Shown here: one piece after another, positions 1 to 6,478 of the stretch
How positions within the stretch are numbered: position 1 is the stretch's first letter
How the letters are laid out: each line of letters begins with the position of its first letter
Assembly (NCBI RefSeq): GCF_000250875.1
Contig: NZ_JH605011.1
Span: 77,095-88,680 of the forward strand
Reading direction: 5' to 3'
From: Sutterella parvirubra YIT 11816
Lineage (GTDB): Bacteria > Pseudomonadota > Gammaproteobacteria > Burkholderiales > Burkholderiaceae_F
Length of the DNA stretch: 11,586 nt
Position numbers and translations under genes: made by a program
Notes under the pieces: model-generated
Told to the model about the DNA's origin: nothing
Databases searched by the model: none
The model's input: only the letters and a program-made list of their open reading frames with translations

Positions 1-906
1 GTTCGCCTCACGCTGCAGGCTCGTCAGGTCGAAGAGCGCGGGCGAGAGCTGCGTGCTCTTCTTCACGGTTTCCGTGACGAAGCCGTCGCGGCCGCGGCAC
101 TTCTCGACGAGCTTGAGGGCTTCGTCCTCCGTCCACATGCGGTCGGCCTTCAATTCGGGCGCGGTCGTCTTGGTCTTGGTGAAGTTCGGGTCGAACCAGA
201 CGCCTTCGTAGGCGCCGGCGACCGCGGCGAAGGTGGCGCGCACCTGCCAGTAGCGGCGGGGCTCGAACTTCTTGATCTCTTCTTCGCGGGCGACGACGAT
301 CGCCAGGGTCGGCGTCTGCACGCGGCCGACGGTCGTGAGGAAGAAGCCGCCGTCCTTCGAATTGAAGGCGGTCATCGCGCGCGTCCCGTTGATGCCCACG
401 AGCCAGTCGGCTTCGGAGCGGCAGCGGGCGGCGGCCTCCAGGGGCTTCATCTCTTCGTCGGTGCGCAGGTGCTCGAAGGCCGTGCGGATGCCGTCCTTCG
501 TCATCGACTGCAGCCACAGACGGCGCACGGGCTTCTTCGAGCCCGTCGCCTGCATGATGTAGCGGAAGATCAGCTCACCCTCACGCCCCGCGTCGCATGC
601 GTTGATCACGTCGGTGACGTTGCGGCTCCGGATCTTCTTCGCGAGCGAGGTGAACTTCGCTTCGTTCTTCGCGATCGGCTGAAGATCGAAATAGGGCGGA
701 ATGACGGGGAGGTTCGCGAAGGACCAGCGGCCGCGCTTCACGTCATAGTCCTCCGGCGCCTTGATCTCCAGGAGGTGGCCGACGGCCGAACCGATCAGCA
801 TCCCGTCGGAGACCCAGAAGTCGCCGTCCTTCTTGAAGCCGCCCAACGCACGGGCGATGTCGCCCGCCACCGAGGGCTTTTCCGCGATCACTAAGGTTTG
901 AGCCAT
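1..906 (-). CDS. topB: DNA topoisomerase III, type IA (N-terminal 302 residues; 3' end beyond window)
   Basis: Type IA topoisomerases cut one DNA strand through a 5'-phosphotyrosine, pass the other strand, and decatenate or relax DNA. Seen here: the TOPRIM start TLVIAEKPSVA (residues 4-14, with the metal-site Glu at 9), the second TOPRIM motif ACDAGREGELIF (103-114), and the signature TTVGRVQTPTLAIV (191-204), followed by the start of the central domains. The TOPRIM motif reads DAGRE rather than the DxDxE of topoisomerase I; to my knowledge this form is common in the topoisomerase III group found in many Burkholderiales and on mobile elements. The frame is open to the left edge, and the catalytic tyrosine should lie just beyond it, so the C-terminal domains cannot be judged. 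The ATG has a GGAGAA ribosome site (916-921, minus strand) 9 bases upstream. It lies 80 bases downstream of dprA on the same strand. Family assignment is firm; topB rather than topA follows from the motif and the dprA neighbour. Confidence 0.93.
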   Translation of the reverse strand, partial: MAQTLVIAEKPSVAGDIARALGGFKKDGDFWVSDGMLIGSAVGHLLEIKAPEDYDVKRGRWSFANLPVIPPYFDLQPIAKNEAKFTSLAKKIRSRNVTDVINACDAGREGELIFRYIMQATGSKKPVRRLWLQSMTKDGIRTAFEHLRTDEEMKPLEAAARCRSEADWLVGINGTRAMTAFNSKDGGFFLTTVGRVQTPTLAIVVAREEEIKKFEPRRYWQVRATFAAVAGAYEGVWFDPNFTKTKTTAPELKADRMWTEDEALKLVEKCRGRDGFVTETVKKSTQLSPALFDLTSLQREAN

Positions 907-961
907 GCTGAAAGATTCTCCGTCGAAAGGGTCGCTGAGGGTCAGGGGATGCGGCCCCCTT

Positions 962-990
962 CTTCTAATGCTGTTCTGAGGCGCGGTCAA
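962..990 (-). promoter_or_regulatory. Candidate sigma70 promoter for topB
   Basis: On the minus strand, TTGACC (985-990) and TAGAAG (962-967) are separated by 17 bases, matching the sigma70 consensus in 5 of 6 and 4 of 6 positions. The -35 hexamer overlaps the dprA stop codon. Transcription would begin about 50 bases before the topB ATG. This is a sequence match only; topB could also be read through from dprA. Confidence 0.35.
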
Positions 991-1892
991 CGGACCCCGC
1001 CGGAAAGTCGGGCATTATGCCGCCCGGACCATTCGTCGAGCAAATCTAACACCGATTCCGCAAGCTTCGCCCCCTCGCGGATGAGTTGGTGGGGTCCTTT
1101 GCTGCCGACGGCGTGGATGCTCCCGGGGACGGCGAAGACGTCGCGGCCGAACTGCGCGGCCTGACGTGCGGCCTCGACGGCGCGCCCGCGGCGCTCGTCC
1201 GCGACGACCAAAATCCCCCGGGCGTATGCGGCCGCGCAGGCCGTCCGAAGCCCCAAAGCAGCCTCCGAAACGGCCTCGCCCGGCGGGTGCGGCGTGAGGA
1301 TGAGGCTCCCCGTCGCGAGCGCCCGGCGAACCGTTTCGAGGTTCGACTTGGGAAAAACCCGATTCGGCCCGGTCGCAAACCACACGAGGAGCCTGCCGCC
1401 CGCATCGAGCACCCCTTGGGCGGCCTCGGCTTCAATGCCGTCGGCCAGGGTCGTCGTGACGACGAGTCCGGCGCGCGCCGCAGCCGCCCCCATTTCGCGG
1501 GCGTCGCGGAGCGCCTCCGCGTCGGCGTGCGTCATGCCGGTGATCCAGAGGGCGTCTTCCTGAAGAACCGCGCGGTTCCCGCGCCCGAAAAGAACGGGGG
1601 GCGCCACGCCCGCTTCGATGAGGGCCGCGGGGTACGCGTCGTCGACGATCGGAAGCAGAAAGGCGTCCGGCGTCCTGCCGAGCCACGCGGAGGCTTCCGC
1701 CACGCGGTCGTCGTCGACGGCGCGCAGCGCGCGGGCGGCGGCGTCCCCGGCCGCGCGGGAGACGGCCGCGTAGTCCGCGTGGAGGAGCAGCTCCGGGTCG
1801 CCCAACGCCTGGAGGAGCCGCACCAGCGTCGGGGCGTCCAACCCCGGCGCCAAAGCCGTCTTCAGCCAAGCCTCCCTTTCCTTTTCGCGCAT
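987..1892 (-). CDS. dprA: Divergent DprA/Smf-like protein without the C-terminal domain
   Basis: DprA binds incoming single-stranded DNA during natural transformation and loads RecA onto it. This 301-residue protein has a helical N-terminal region (about 1-70) and a Rossmann-like DprA domain (about 80-285). The clearest family signatures are PPVLFGRGN (98-106), ADGIEAEAAQGVLDAGG (150-166), VFPKSN (179-184) and the end motif VFAVPGSIHAVGSKG (252-266) with LIREGAKL (270-277). Several family motifs are altered: the usual GTR/GSR reads GMT (119-121), SGLAxGID reads TTLADGIE (147-154), the RNR of FPxRNRxI appears as RTA (about 216-218), and SGSLxTA reads RGRAVEA (235-241). The C-terminal winged-helix domain present in many DprA proteins (usual length about 360-380) is absent. 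The ATG has a GGGAG site (1898-1902) 5 bases upstream. Position beside def supports orthology with dprA. Activity in transformation is uncertain; a role outside competence is possible. Confidence 0.82.
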   Translation of the reverse strand: MREKEREAWLKTALAPGLDAPTLVRLLQALGDPELLLHADYAAVSRAAGDAAARALRAVDDDRVAEASAWLGRTPDAFLLPIVDDAYPAALIEAGVAPPVLFGRGNRAVLQEDALWITGMTHADAEALRDAREMGAAAARAGLVVTTTLADGIEAEAAQGVLDAGGRLLVWFATGPNRVFPKSNLETVRRALATGSLILTPHPPGEAVSEAALGLRTACAAAYARGILVVADERRGRAVEAARQAAQFGRDVFAVPGSIHAVGSKGPHQLIREGAKLAESVLDLLDEWSGRHNARLSGGVR

Positions 1893-1911
1893 TTCCGCTC
1901 CCGCTTCTTCC

Positions 1912-1917
1912 TATAAT
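1912..1917 (+). promoter_or_regulatory. -10 box TATAAT for def in the divergent dprA/def region
   Basis: A perfect TATAAT lies 30 bases before the def start in a region whose only other content is the dprA leader. No good -35 hexamer stands 15-19 bases upstream; the best candidates overlap the dprA start codon and match poorly. A start about 7 bases downstream would leave a leader of roughly 24 bases carrying the def ribosome site. On the opposite strand TATAGT (1928-1933) could serve dprA, so the two promoters would overlap back to back. Confidence 0.5.
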
Positions 1918-1947
1918 GGCGCCTCACACTATACGAGGAATCGTCCC

Positions 1948-2481
1948 GTGGCTCTTCTTCCCATTCTTCAGTATCCGCATCCCGCGCTCGCCGCCCGCGC
2001 CGAACCGATCACCGCGTTCGACGAGGAACTGCGCCGTCTGGCGGCCGACATGGCCGAGACGATGTACGCCGCGCCCGGCGTGGGTCTCGCCGCGAACCAG
2101 GTGGGCGTGCTGCGCCGCATCGTCGTCGTGGACGTCACCGAAGACAAGTCCGGGCTGATGACGCTCATCAACCCCGAAGTCGTCGAAGCGAGCGAAGAGC
2201 TGCGCGACTGCGAAGAGGGCTGCCTGTCGCTCAAGGGCCTCTACGAACACGTGAAGCGCCCCGACCGCGTCCGCGTGCGCGCCCAGAACCTCGACGGGGA
2301 AACCTTCGAATTCGAAGCGACGGGGCTCCTCGCCACCTGCGTGCAGCACGAGATCGACCACCTTGAAGGCGTCGTCTTCATCGACCATCTGAGCCGCCTG
2401 AAGAAGGACCGCGCCGCGCAGAAGCTCCGCAAGCTTCGCTTGAACGACAAGAAGAAGGCCGAAGAGGAAGCGAAGCGCTGA
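1948..2481 (+). CDS. def: Peptide deformylase
   Basis: Removes the formyl group from the N-terminal formylmethionine of nascent proteins, using a metal ion (usually Fe2+) held by one Cys and two His. All three family motifs are present: GVGLAANQ (44-51), EGCLS (90-94, metal ligand Cys92) and HEIDH (134-138, ligands His134 and His138, catalytic Glu135). The length of 177 residues is normal, with a charged Lys/Glu-rich tail from about 152. After EGCLS the sequence reads LKG (95-97), where the family normally has a small hydrophobic residue and a Pro, a minor departure near the active site. The start is a GTG with the ribosome site GAGGAA (1935-1940) 7 bases upstream; the ATG at 1916 is out of frame. 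The gene diverges from dprA and is followed by its own terminator, so it is not co-transcribed with fmt, its usual partner. Confidence 0.98.
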   Translation: MALLPILQYPHPALAARAEPITAFDEELRRLAADMAETMYAAPGVGLAANQVGVLRRIVVVDVTEDKSGLMTLINPEVVEASEELRDCEEGCLSLKGLYEHVKRPDRVRVRAQNLDGETFEFEATGLLATCVQHEIDHLEGVVFIDHLSRLKKDRAAQKLRKLRLNDKKKAEEEAKR

Positions 2482-2505
2482 TCGGTCTTTTTCCGCCCGA
2501 ATCAC

Positions 2506-2543
2506 CGAAGAGCCCCGGATACACCGGGGCTCTTCGCCGTTTT
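2506..2543 (+). terminator. Intrinsic terminator after def
   Basis: A perfect 13-bp inverted repeat (CGAAGAGCCCCGG at 2506-2518 pairing with 2524-2536) encloses the loop ATACA, followed after 3 bases by TTTT (2540-2543). It lies 24 bases after the def stop. The stem is strong and GC-rich, while the T run is short. Read from the other side, where the minus-strand hydrolase gene ends, the hairpin is not followed by a T run, so it is better as a terminator for def; it may still slow convergent transcription. Confidence 0.85.
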
Positions 2544-2571
2544 GGGGATGTCGTTTTCGGGATTAACCGCT

Positions 2572-3468
2572 TCAGGCCGGATGCGCGTGCGCGTGGCGCG
2601 CGAGCTCCGCGGCCATCTCGCCCGTGAGCCCCTCGGGGAGCTGATGCCCGAGGCCGTCGTAGCCCACCAGCTTCGCCCCCGGAATGAGACCCGCGATTTC
2701 TTCGCCCGCCCGGAAGGGCAGGAGCGGGTCGGCGCGCCCGTGCATGACGAGGGTGGGCACGCGCAGGGAACGGAGCTGCGGCGTGCGGTCGCCGCTTGCC
2801 AAAATCGCAAGAAGTTGGCGCCGGACGGCGAGCTCGTCGAAGGGCGTCGAGAGAATGACGTCGATCATGCGCTCGAGGTCGTCGTCGCTCGGGCGCCAGG
2901 CCGGGCCCGAGAGCCGCATGAAGATGCGGCGGTAGCCCTCGCGGGCGGCTTCCGGAGAACTCCCCCGGCCGCCCGTGAGGAGCGCTTCGACGGCGCGCAG
3001 CTCCCCGAGCCCCGTGCGCGGGTTGCCGCCCGCGGAACTCATGACGGTGAGCGTCGCCGCCCGGTTGGGGCATGCGCAGGCGAAGACCTGCGCGATCATC
3101 CCGCCCATCGAGAAGCCGGCGACGTGGACGCGCTGGATGCCGAGCGCGTCGAGGAGCCGTTCGGCGTCGAGAGCCATGTCTTCGAGCGCGTACTCAGCGC
3201 GCACGGGTTTTCGGAGAAGCGTGCGCAGAATCGCAAAAAGCGCGTCCGCTTGGGTCGGGCGCCAACCTTCGAATTTGGACGATCGCCCCGCGTCGCGGTT
3301 GTCGGGCATGACGACCTGGAAGCCCTCCCGGACGAGCCCCTCGACGAAGGACTTGGGCCAGGCCTCCTTGGGCATGCCGAGCCCCATCAGGAGAAGCACC
3401 GCGGGAGCCGAAGGGTCACCCACGCGCTCATAGGCCAAACGCACGCCGCCGCTCTCAAAAACCGCCAT
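2572..3468 (-). CDS. Alpha/beta-fold hydrolase, substrate unknown
   Basis: A 298-residue single-domain alpha/beta hydrolase with no signal peptide, so probably cytoplasmic. Visible features: an early strand and oxyanion-hole stretch LLLMGLGMPKEAWP (25-38), the motif MPDNRDAGRSS (54-64), the nucleophile elbow GFSMGG (118-123, Ser120), a likely acid in HGRADPLLP (243-251, Asp247) and the catalytic His in GLGHQLPE (272-279, His275). The pattern resembles the esterase or lactonase-like group that includes aclacinomycin methylesterases, but this fold covers many substrates and I cannot assign one. The start was set at the ATG with a GGAGA site (3474-3478) 5 bases upstream, at the point where hydrolase similarity begins; the frame stays open farther upstream but that part overlaps fmt antisense and is not believable. 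The gene lies between def (convergent) and fmt (divergent), separating that normally joined pair. Confidence 0.88.
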   Translation of the reverse strand: MAVFESGGVRLAYERVGDPSAPAVLLLMGLGMPKEAWPKSFVEGLVREGFQVVMPDNRDAGRSSKFEGWRPTQADALFAILRTLLRKPVRAEYALEDMALDAERLLDALGIQRVHVAGFSMGGMIAQVFACACPNRAATLTVMSSAGGNPRTGLGELRAVEALLTGGRGSSPEAAREGYRRIFMRLSGPAWRPSDDDLERMIDVILSTPFDELAVRRQLLAILASGDRTPQLRSLRVPTLVMHGRADPLLPFRAGEEIAGLIPGAKLVGYDGLGHQLPEGLTGEMAAELARHAHAHPA

Positions 3469-3573
3469 TTGCTTCTCCGTTACGCCTCCGGGGCCGCGGA
3501 TGCGGCCGCCTCGGGCTCTTTTCGTGGCATGATAGCCCGCAGTCAACCATACATTCATCCTTACGGAGCTTCC
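3469..3573. promoter_or_regulatory. Divergent intergenic region between hydrolase and fmt
   Basis: These 105 bases must hold the start signals for the fmt-rsmB block on the plus strand and for the hydrolase on the minus strand. On the minus strand TATCAT (3529-3534) matches the -10 consensus in 5 of 6 positions but lacks a proper -35. On the plus strand I find only weak candidates. A small inverted repeat, GGCCGC-GGAT-GCGGCC (3492-3507), falls in the hydrolase leader. The fmt ribosome site GGAG (3565-3568) is clear. No operator can be named. Confidence 0.4.
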
Positions 3574-4536
3574 ATGCGGATCATCTTCGCCGGTACCCCC
3601 GATTTCGCCGCCGAAGCCCTGCGCGCGCTTCTCGCCGCAGGCCACGACGTCGCCCTCGTTCTCTCGCAGCCCGACCGCCCGAGCGGCCGCGGCATGAAGC
3701 TGACGGCCTCCCCCGTGAAGACGCTCGCCATCGAGCACGGCATCGAGGTGCTCACGCCCCAGACGCTGAGCCTCAAGAAGGCCCCGGAAGAGTCCGCCGC
3801 CATTCACCAGAAGCTCCGCGACGTCGGCGCCGACCTCCTCGTCGTCGCCGCCTACGGCCTCATCCTCCCGCAGCCGGTTCTCGACTGCGCGCGCGGGATC
3901 GGCCGCGACAAGGACATCCGCGCGATCAACATCCACGCGAGCATCCTGCCGCGCTGGCGCGGCGCCGCGCCGATCGCGCGCTCGATCGAGGCGGGCGACG
4001 CCGAAATGGGCGTGACGCTGATGAAGATGGAGTTGGGGCTCGACACCGGTCCGATGATCGCGATGGCGAAGACGCCGATCGCGCCCGACGAAACGACGGT
4101 GACGCTCACGGAACGCATGGCCCGCATGGGGGGCGAACTTCTCGTTGATGCGCTCACGCACCCGGACGATCTGGTCGGGACCCCGCAGCCCGAAGAAGGC
4201 GTGACCTATGCCGAAAAGCTCTTGAAGGAAGAAGCCCGCATCAAGTGGACGGACTCGGCCGCGCAGATCGAACGGCGCCTGCGCGCCTTCACGCCCTTCC
4301 CGGGCGTCTTCTTCATGAAGGGCGACGTCCCGGTGAAGATCTGGAAGGCCGAAGTGGTGGAGGCCCCCGCGAGCGCCGAGCCCGGCACGGTTCTGGACGC
4401 CAAGGGCGCGCTCACCGTCGCCTGCGGCGAAGGGGCGCTCCGCTGCCTCGTGCTGCAGAAGCCCGGCAAGCCCAAGACCGAATCGGGTCCGTTCCTCCAG
4501 AGCCTCCCCTTTGCGGTCGGTGAGGTGCTCGCATGA
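3574..4536 (+). CDS. fmt: Methionyl-tRNA formyltransferase
   Basis: Transfers the formyl group of 10-formyltetrahydrofolate to Met-tRNA(fMet) for translation initiation. The 320-residue length is normal. The N-terminal formyltransferase domain shows MRIIFAGTPDFAA (1-13), the anticipated SQPDRPSGRG loop (31-40) and the catalytic triad: Asn119 and His121 in NIHASILPRWRGAAPI (119-134) and Asp157 in LGLDTGP (154-160). The C-terminal tRNA-binding domain contains TYAEKLLKEEARIKW and the FTPFPG element. The stretch just before the triad (GIGRDKDIRA, about 108-117) is somewhat longer than in the E. coli enzyme. The start was chosen at the ATG where family similarity begins, with GGAG (3565-3568) 5 bases upstream; the same frame is open upstream but runs antisense to the hydrolase. 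The stop overlaps the rsmB start by 4 bases, so the two genes are translationally coupled. Confidence 0.98.
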   Translation: MRIIFAGTPDFAAEALRALLAAGHDVALVLSQPDRPSGRGMKLTASPVKTLAIEHGIEVLTPQTLSLKKAPEESAAIHQKLRDVGADLLVVAAYGLILPQPVLDCARGIGRDKDIRAINIHASILPRWRGAAPIARSIEAGDAEMGVTLMKMELGLDTGPMIAMAKTPIAPDETTVTLTERMARMGGELLVDALTHPDDLVGTPQPEEGVTYAEKLLKEEARIKWTDSAAQIERRLRAFTPFPGVFFMKGDVPVKIWKAEVVEAPASAEPGTVLDAKGALTVACGEGALRCLVLQKPGKPKTESGPFLQSLPFAVGEVLA

Positions 4537-5852
4537 GCGACGCCCGCCTTCCGCTCTCGAAACTTCTTCAGGCCGCGGGCCGCGCCTTCGCCTCGATGCG
4601 AGCCGAGGGCCTCGGGCTCCAGGGTGCGCTCGCCGCGGCGGGCGCGAAGCTTCCGCCCTCTGAGCGCGGCGCCCTTCAGGCGATCCTCTACGACGCCGTG
4701 CGCCGCCGCGCGTTGGCGGAAGCCGCCCTGGAAGCCCTCACGGAACATCCGCCCAAGGAGCCCGTCCGCTCGATCCTGACGGTGGCGCTCGCCCTCGTCT
4801 TCTCGGGCACCTACAAGGACTTCACGCTCGCCGACCAAACGGTGCGCGCCCTTCGCGCCGACCCGAAGACCGCCCGCGCGGCCGGGTTCGCGAACGCGGT
4901 GCTCCGCCGCGCGATGCGCGAGCGCTCGGAATTGGCCGCGAAACTCGAAGCCCGCGACGACGTCCGCTACAACGTGCCCGCCTGGTGGTTGGCGCGCGTT
5001 CAGACCGCCTGGCCCGAAAACTGGCGGGAGGTGCTGGAGCCCGCGCGCAGCCGTCCGCCGATGACGCTTCGCATCAACCGGCGCCGCACCGACATGGAGA
5101 CCTACCGCGCGAAGTTGGACGAGGCCGGCATGGCGCACCGCGTGTTGGGCCCCGAAGCGCTGATGCTCGAAGCGCCCGTGCCCGTGGAATCCGTCCCCGG
5201 TTTCGCCGAAGGGCTCGTCTCGGTGCAGGACGCGGGCGTGCAGTTGGCCGCGCACTTCCTGCCCGTGAAGCCCGGCGACCGGGTTTTGGACGCCTGTGCG
5301 GCGCCCGGCGGCAAGACCGCGCACCTGCTGGAGCTCGTCGACTGCCGCATGACGGCGCTCGAGATCGACCCGGACCGTGCGCGCCGCATTGAGGAAACCC
5401 TCTCGCGCCTCGGACTCAAGGCCGAGATCCTCACGGCCGACGCCGCGGCCACCGACCTGTGGTGGGACAAGGAGCCCTTCGACGCGGTCCTACTGGACGC
5501 CCCCTGCACGGCGAGCGGCATCGTGCGCCGGCAGCCCGACGTCCCCTGGAACCGCCGTCCCGTCGACATCCGCGCCTTGGCGCGCGAGCAGGCCCGACTT
5601 CTCAAGGCGCTTTGGCCCCTCGTGAAGAAGGGCGGGCACCTTCTCTTCGTCACCTGTTCGATCTTCCCCGAAGAGGGTCCCGAGCAGGTTTCGCGCTTCC
5701 TCGCCGAGACCCCCGACGCCGAGAACGTGCCCCTCGCCCCCGGCCTTGACGGTATGATGAGGCTCATCCCCCTGGCGCGGGACACGTCCCCCGACGGGAT
5801 CGAACCCGCCGTCCACGACGGCTTCTTCTACGCGCTTTTCCGCAAGGCCTGA
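4533..5852 (+). CDS. rsmB: 16S rRNA (cytosine-967 C5) methyltransferase
   Basis: Methylates C967 of 16S rRNA using S-adenosylmethionine. The 439-residue protein has the expected NusB-like N-terminal domain (about 10-140), a linking RNA-binding part, and a Rossmann methyltransferase domain (about 225-439). Seen motifs: the SAM-binding loop DACAAPGGKT (253-262), ALEIDP (275-280), the product-release cysteine in LDAPCTASG (321-329, Cys325) and the catalytic nucleophile in VTCSIFPEE (373-381, Cys375). RRQPDVPW (332-339) is also typical. The NusB-like domain joined to the methyltransferase separates it from RsmF and other Nol1/Nop2/Sun members. The ATG lies inside the end of fmt (ATGA overlap), with GAGGTG (4522-4527) 5 bases upstream. 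Nothing looks damaged. Confidence 0.97.
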   Translation: MSDARLPLSKLLQAAGRAFASMRAEGLGLQGALAAAGAKLPPSERGALQAILYDAVRRRALAEAALEALTEHPPKEPVRSILTVALALVFSGTYKDFTLADQTVRALRADPKTARAAGFANAVLRRAMRERSELAAKLEARDDVRYNVPAWWLARVQTAWPENWREVLEPARSRPPMTLRINRRRTDMETYRAKLDEAGMAHRVLGPEALMLEAPVPVESVPGFAEGLVSVQDAGVQLAAHFLPVKPGDRVLDACAAPGGKTAHLLELVDCRMTALEIDPDRARRIEETLSRLGLKAEILTADAAATDLWWDKEPFDAVLLDAPCTASGIVRRQPDVPWNRRPVDIRALAREQARLLKALWPLVKKGGHLLFVTCSIFPEEGPEQVSRFLAETPDAENVPLAPGLDGMMRLIPLARDTSPDGIEPAVHDGFFYALFRKA

Positions 5853-5859
5853 GCCCACG

Positions 5860-6468
5860 ATGTCCGCTCTCCGACAGCAATTCGCCGCGCTCGCCCTCGC
5901 CCTTACGGCCGGGGCGGCCCTGTTGTGCCCGACGGGCGCGGCGGCTGCGGAGGCGACGCTGATGAGCGCGCAGATCACCCGGGACGAGCCGGGCGAGCGC
6001 CCGGGGCTCTTCGTGCGGGCAAGTTATGAGTTCGACCTGCCGCAGCCCTTGATCGACGCGCTCCACCGCGGGATCCCGCTCTACTTCCAGCACGAGTTCA
6101 CGCTCACCAAAGGGCGCTGGTACTGGACGGACAAGACGGTCGCAGAGAGCCGCTTCAACATCCGGCTCTCGTTCGATCCCCTCACGCGCCGCTACCGCGT
6201 GAGCTACAACGGGCTCTCGCTCAATTTCGACACCTTCGAGCAGGCGCTCCCCCTCATCAAGAACATCCGCCGCTGGCGCGTCGCCGACCACGGGATCGTG
6301 GGCGACCCGTCGGACTTCAACGCCGAAGTCTCCTTCCGGCTCGACGTCTCGAAGCTCCCCAAACCGATGCAGGTCACCTCGGGCGACTCCGACGACTGGA
6401 CCCTGACGAGCGGCGCGAACCGCGTCGACATCCCGGCCGAAGCGGCCAACACCGAACCGGAGGACTGA
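5860..6468 (+). CDS. DUF4390 protein, exported, function unknown
   Basis: A 202-residue protein with a clear signal peptide: a short basic start (Arg5), a hydrophobic core (about 8-22) and a probable cleavage after the Ala run near residue 30 (GAAAA then E), so it should be periplasmic or envelope-bound. There is no lipobox that would mark a lipoprotein. The mature part carries the family signature: a conserved DLPQPLIDALHRGIPLYFQ (59-77), RWYWTDK (86-92) and later LPLIKNIRRW and VSKLPKPMQV. DUF4390 genes sit directly before NtrY-type kinases in many betaproteobacteria (from general knowledge), as here, with 7 bases after rsmB and 10 before ntrY. The ribosome site is weak (AAGG at 5844-5847), so coupling to rsmB translation is likely. 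A role with the kinase's periplasmic domain is an inference; no catalytic residues stand out. Confidence 0.9.
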   Translation: MSALRQQFAALALALTAGAALLCPTGAAAAEATLMSAQITRDEPGERPGLFVRASYEFDLPQPLIDALHRGIPLYFQHEFTLTKGRWYWTDKTVAESRFNIRLSFDPLTRRYRVSYNGLSLNFDTFEQALPLIKNIRRWRVADHGIVGDPSDFNAEVSFRLDVSKLPKPMQVTSGDSDDWTLTSGANRVDIPAEAANTEPED

Positions 6469-6478
6469 GGGTTCCGTC

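Noticed and set aside
944..960. Small inverted repeat AGGGG...CCCCT between dprA and topB as a terminator
   Set aside because: The stem is only 5 bp and no T run follows on the minus strand; it also lies inside the likely topB leader.
3492..3507. GGCCGC-GGAT-GCGGCC inverted repeat as an operator
   Set aside because: Six-base GC-only repeats occur often by chance in DNA this rich in GC; no second copy or known operator pattern was seen.
3525..3540. Sigma54-like promoter before fmt (TGGCATG ... CCGCA)
   Set aside because: The GG and GC elements are one base too far apart and the TTGC half is missing its Ts; fmt is not a gene expected to use sigma54.
2542..3573. Long in-frame extension upstream of fmt (and a matching one upstream of the hydrolase into fmt)
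   Set aside because: The extensions run antisense to a well-supported gene, have no family similarity, and each true start has a good ribosome site where the family begins. Long open shadow frames are expected in GC-rich DNA.
4206..5324. 372-codon minus-strand frame opposite fmt and rsmB
   Set aside because: Low-complexity Arg/Gly/His-rich antisense translation with no domain; both plus-strand genes are certain.
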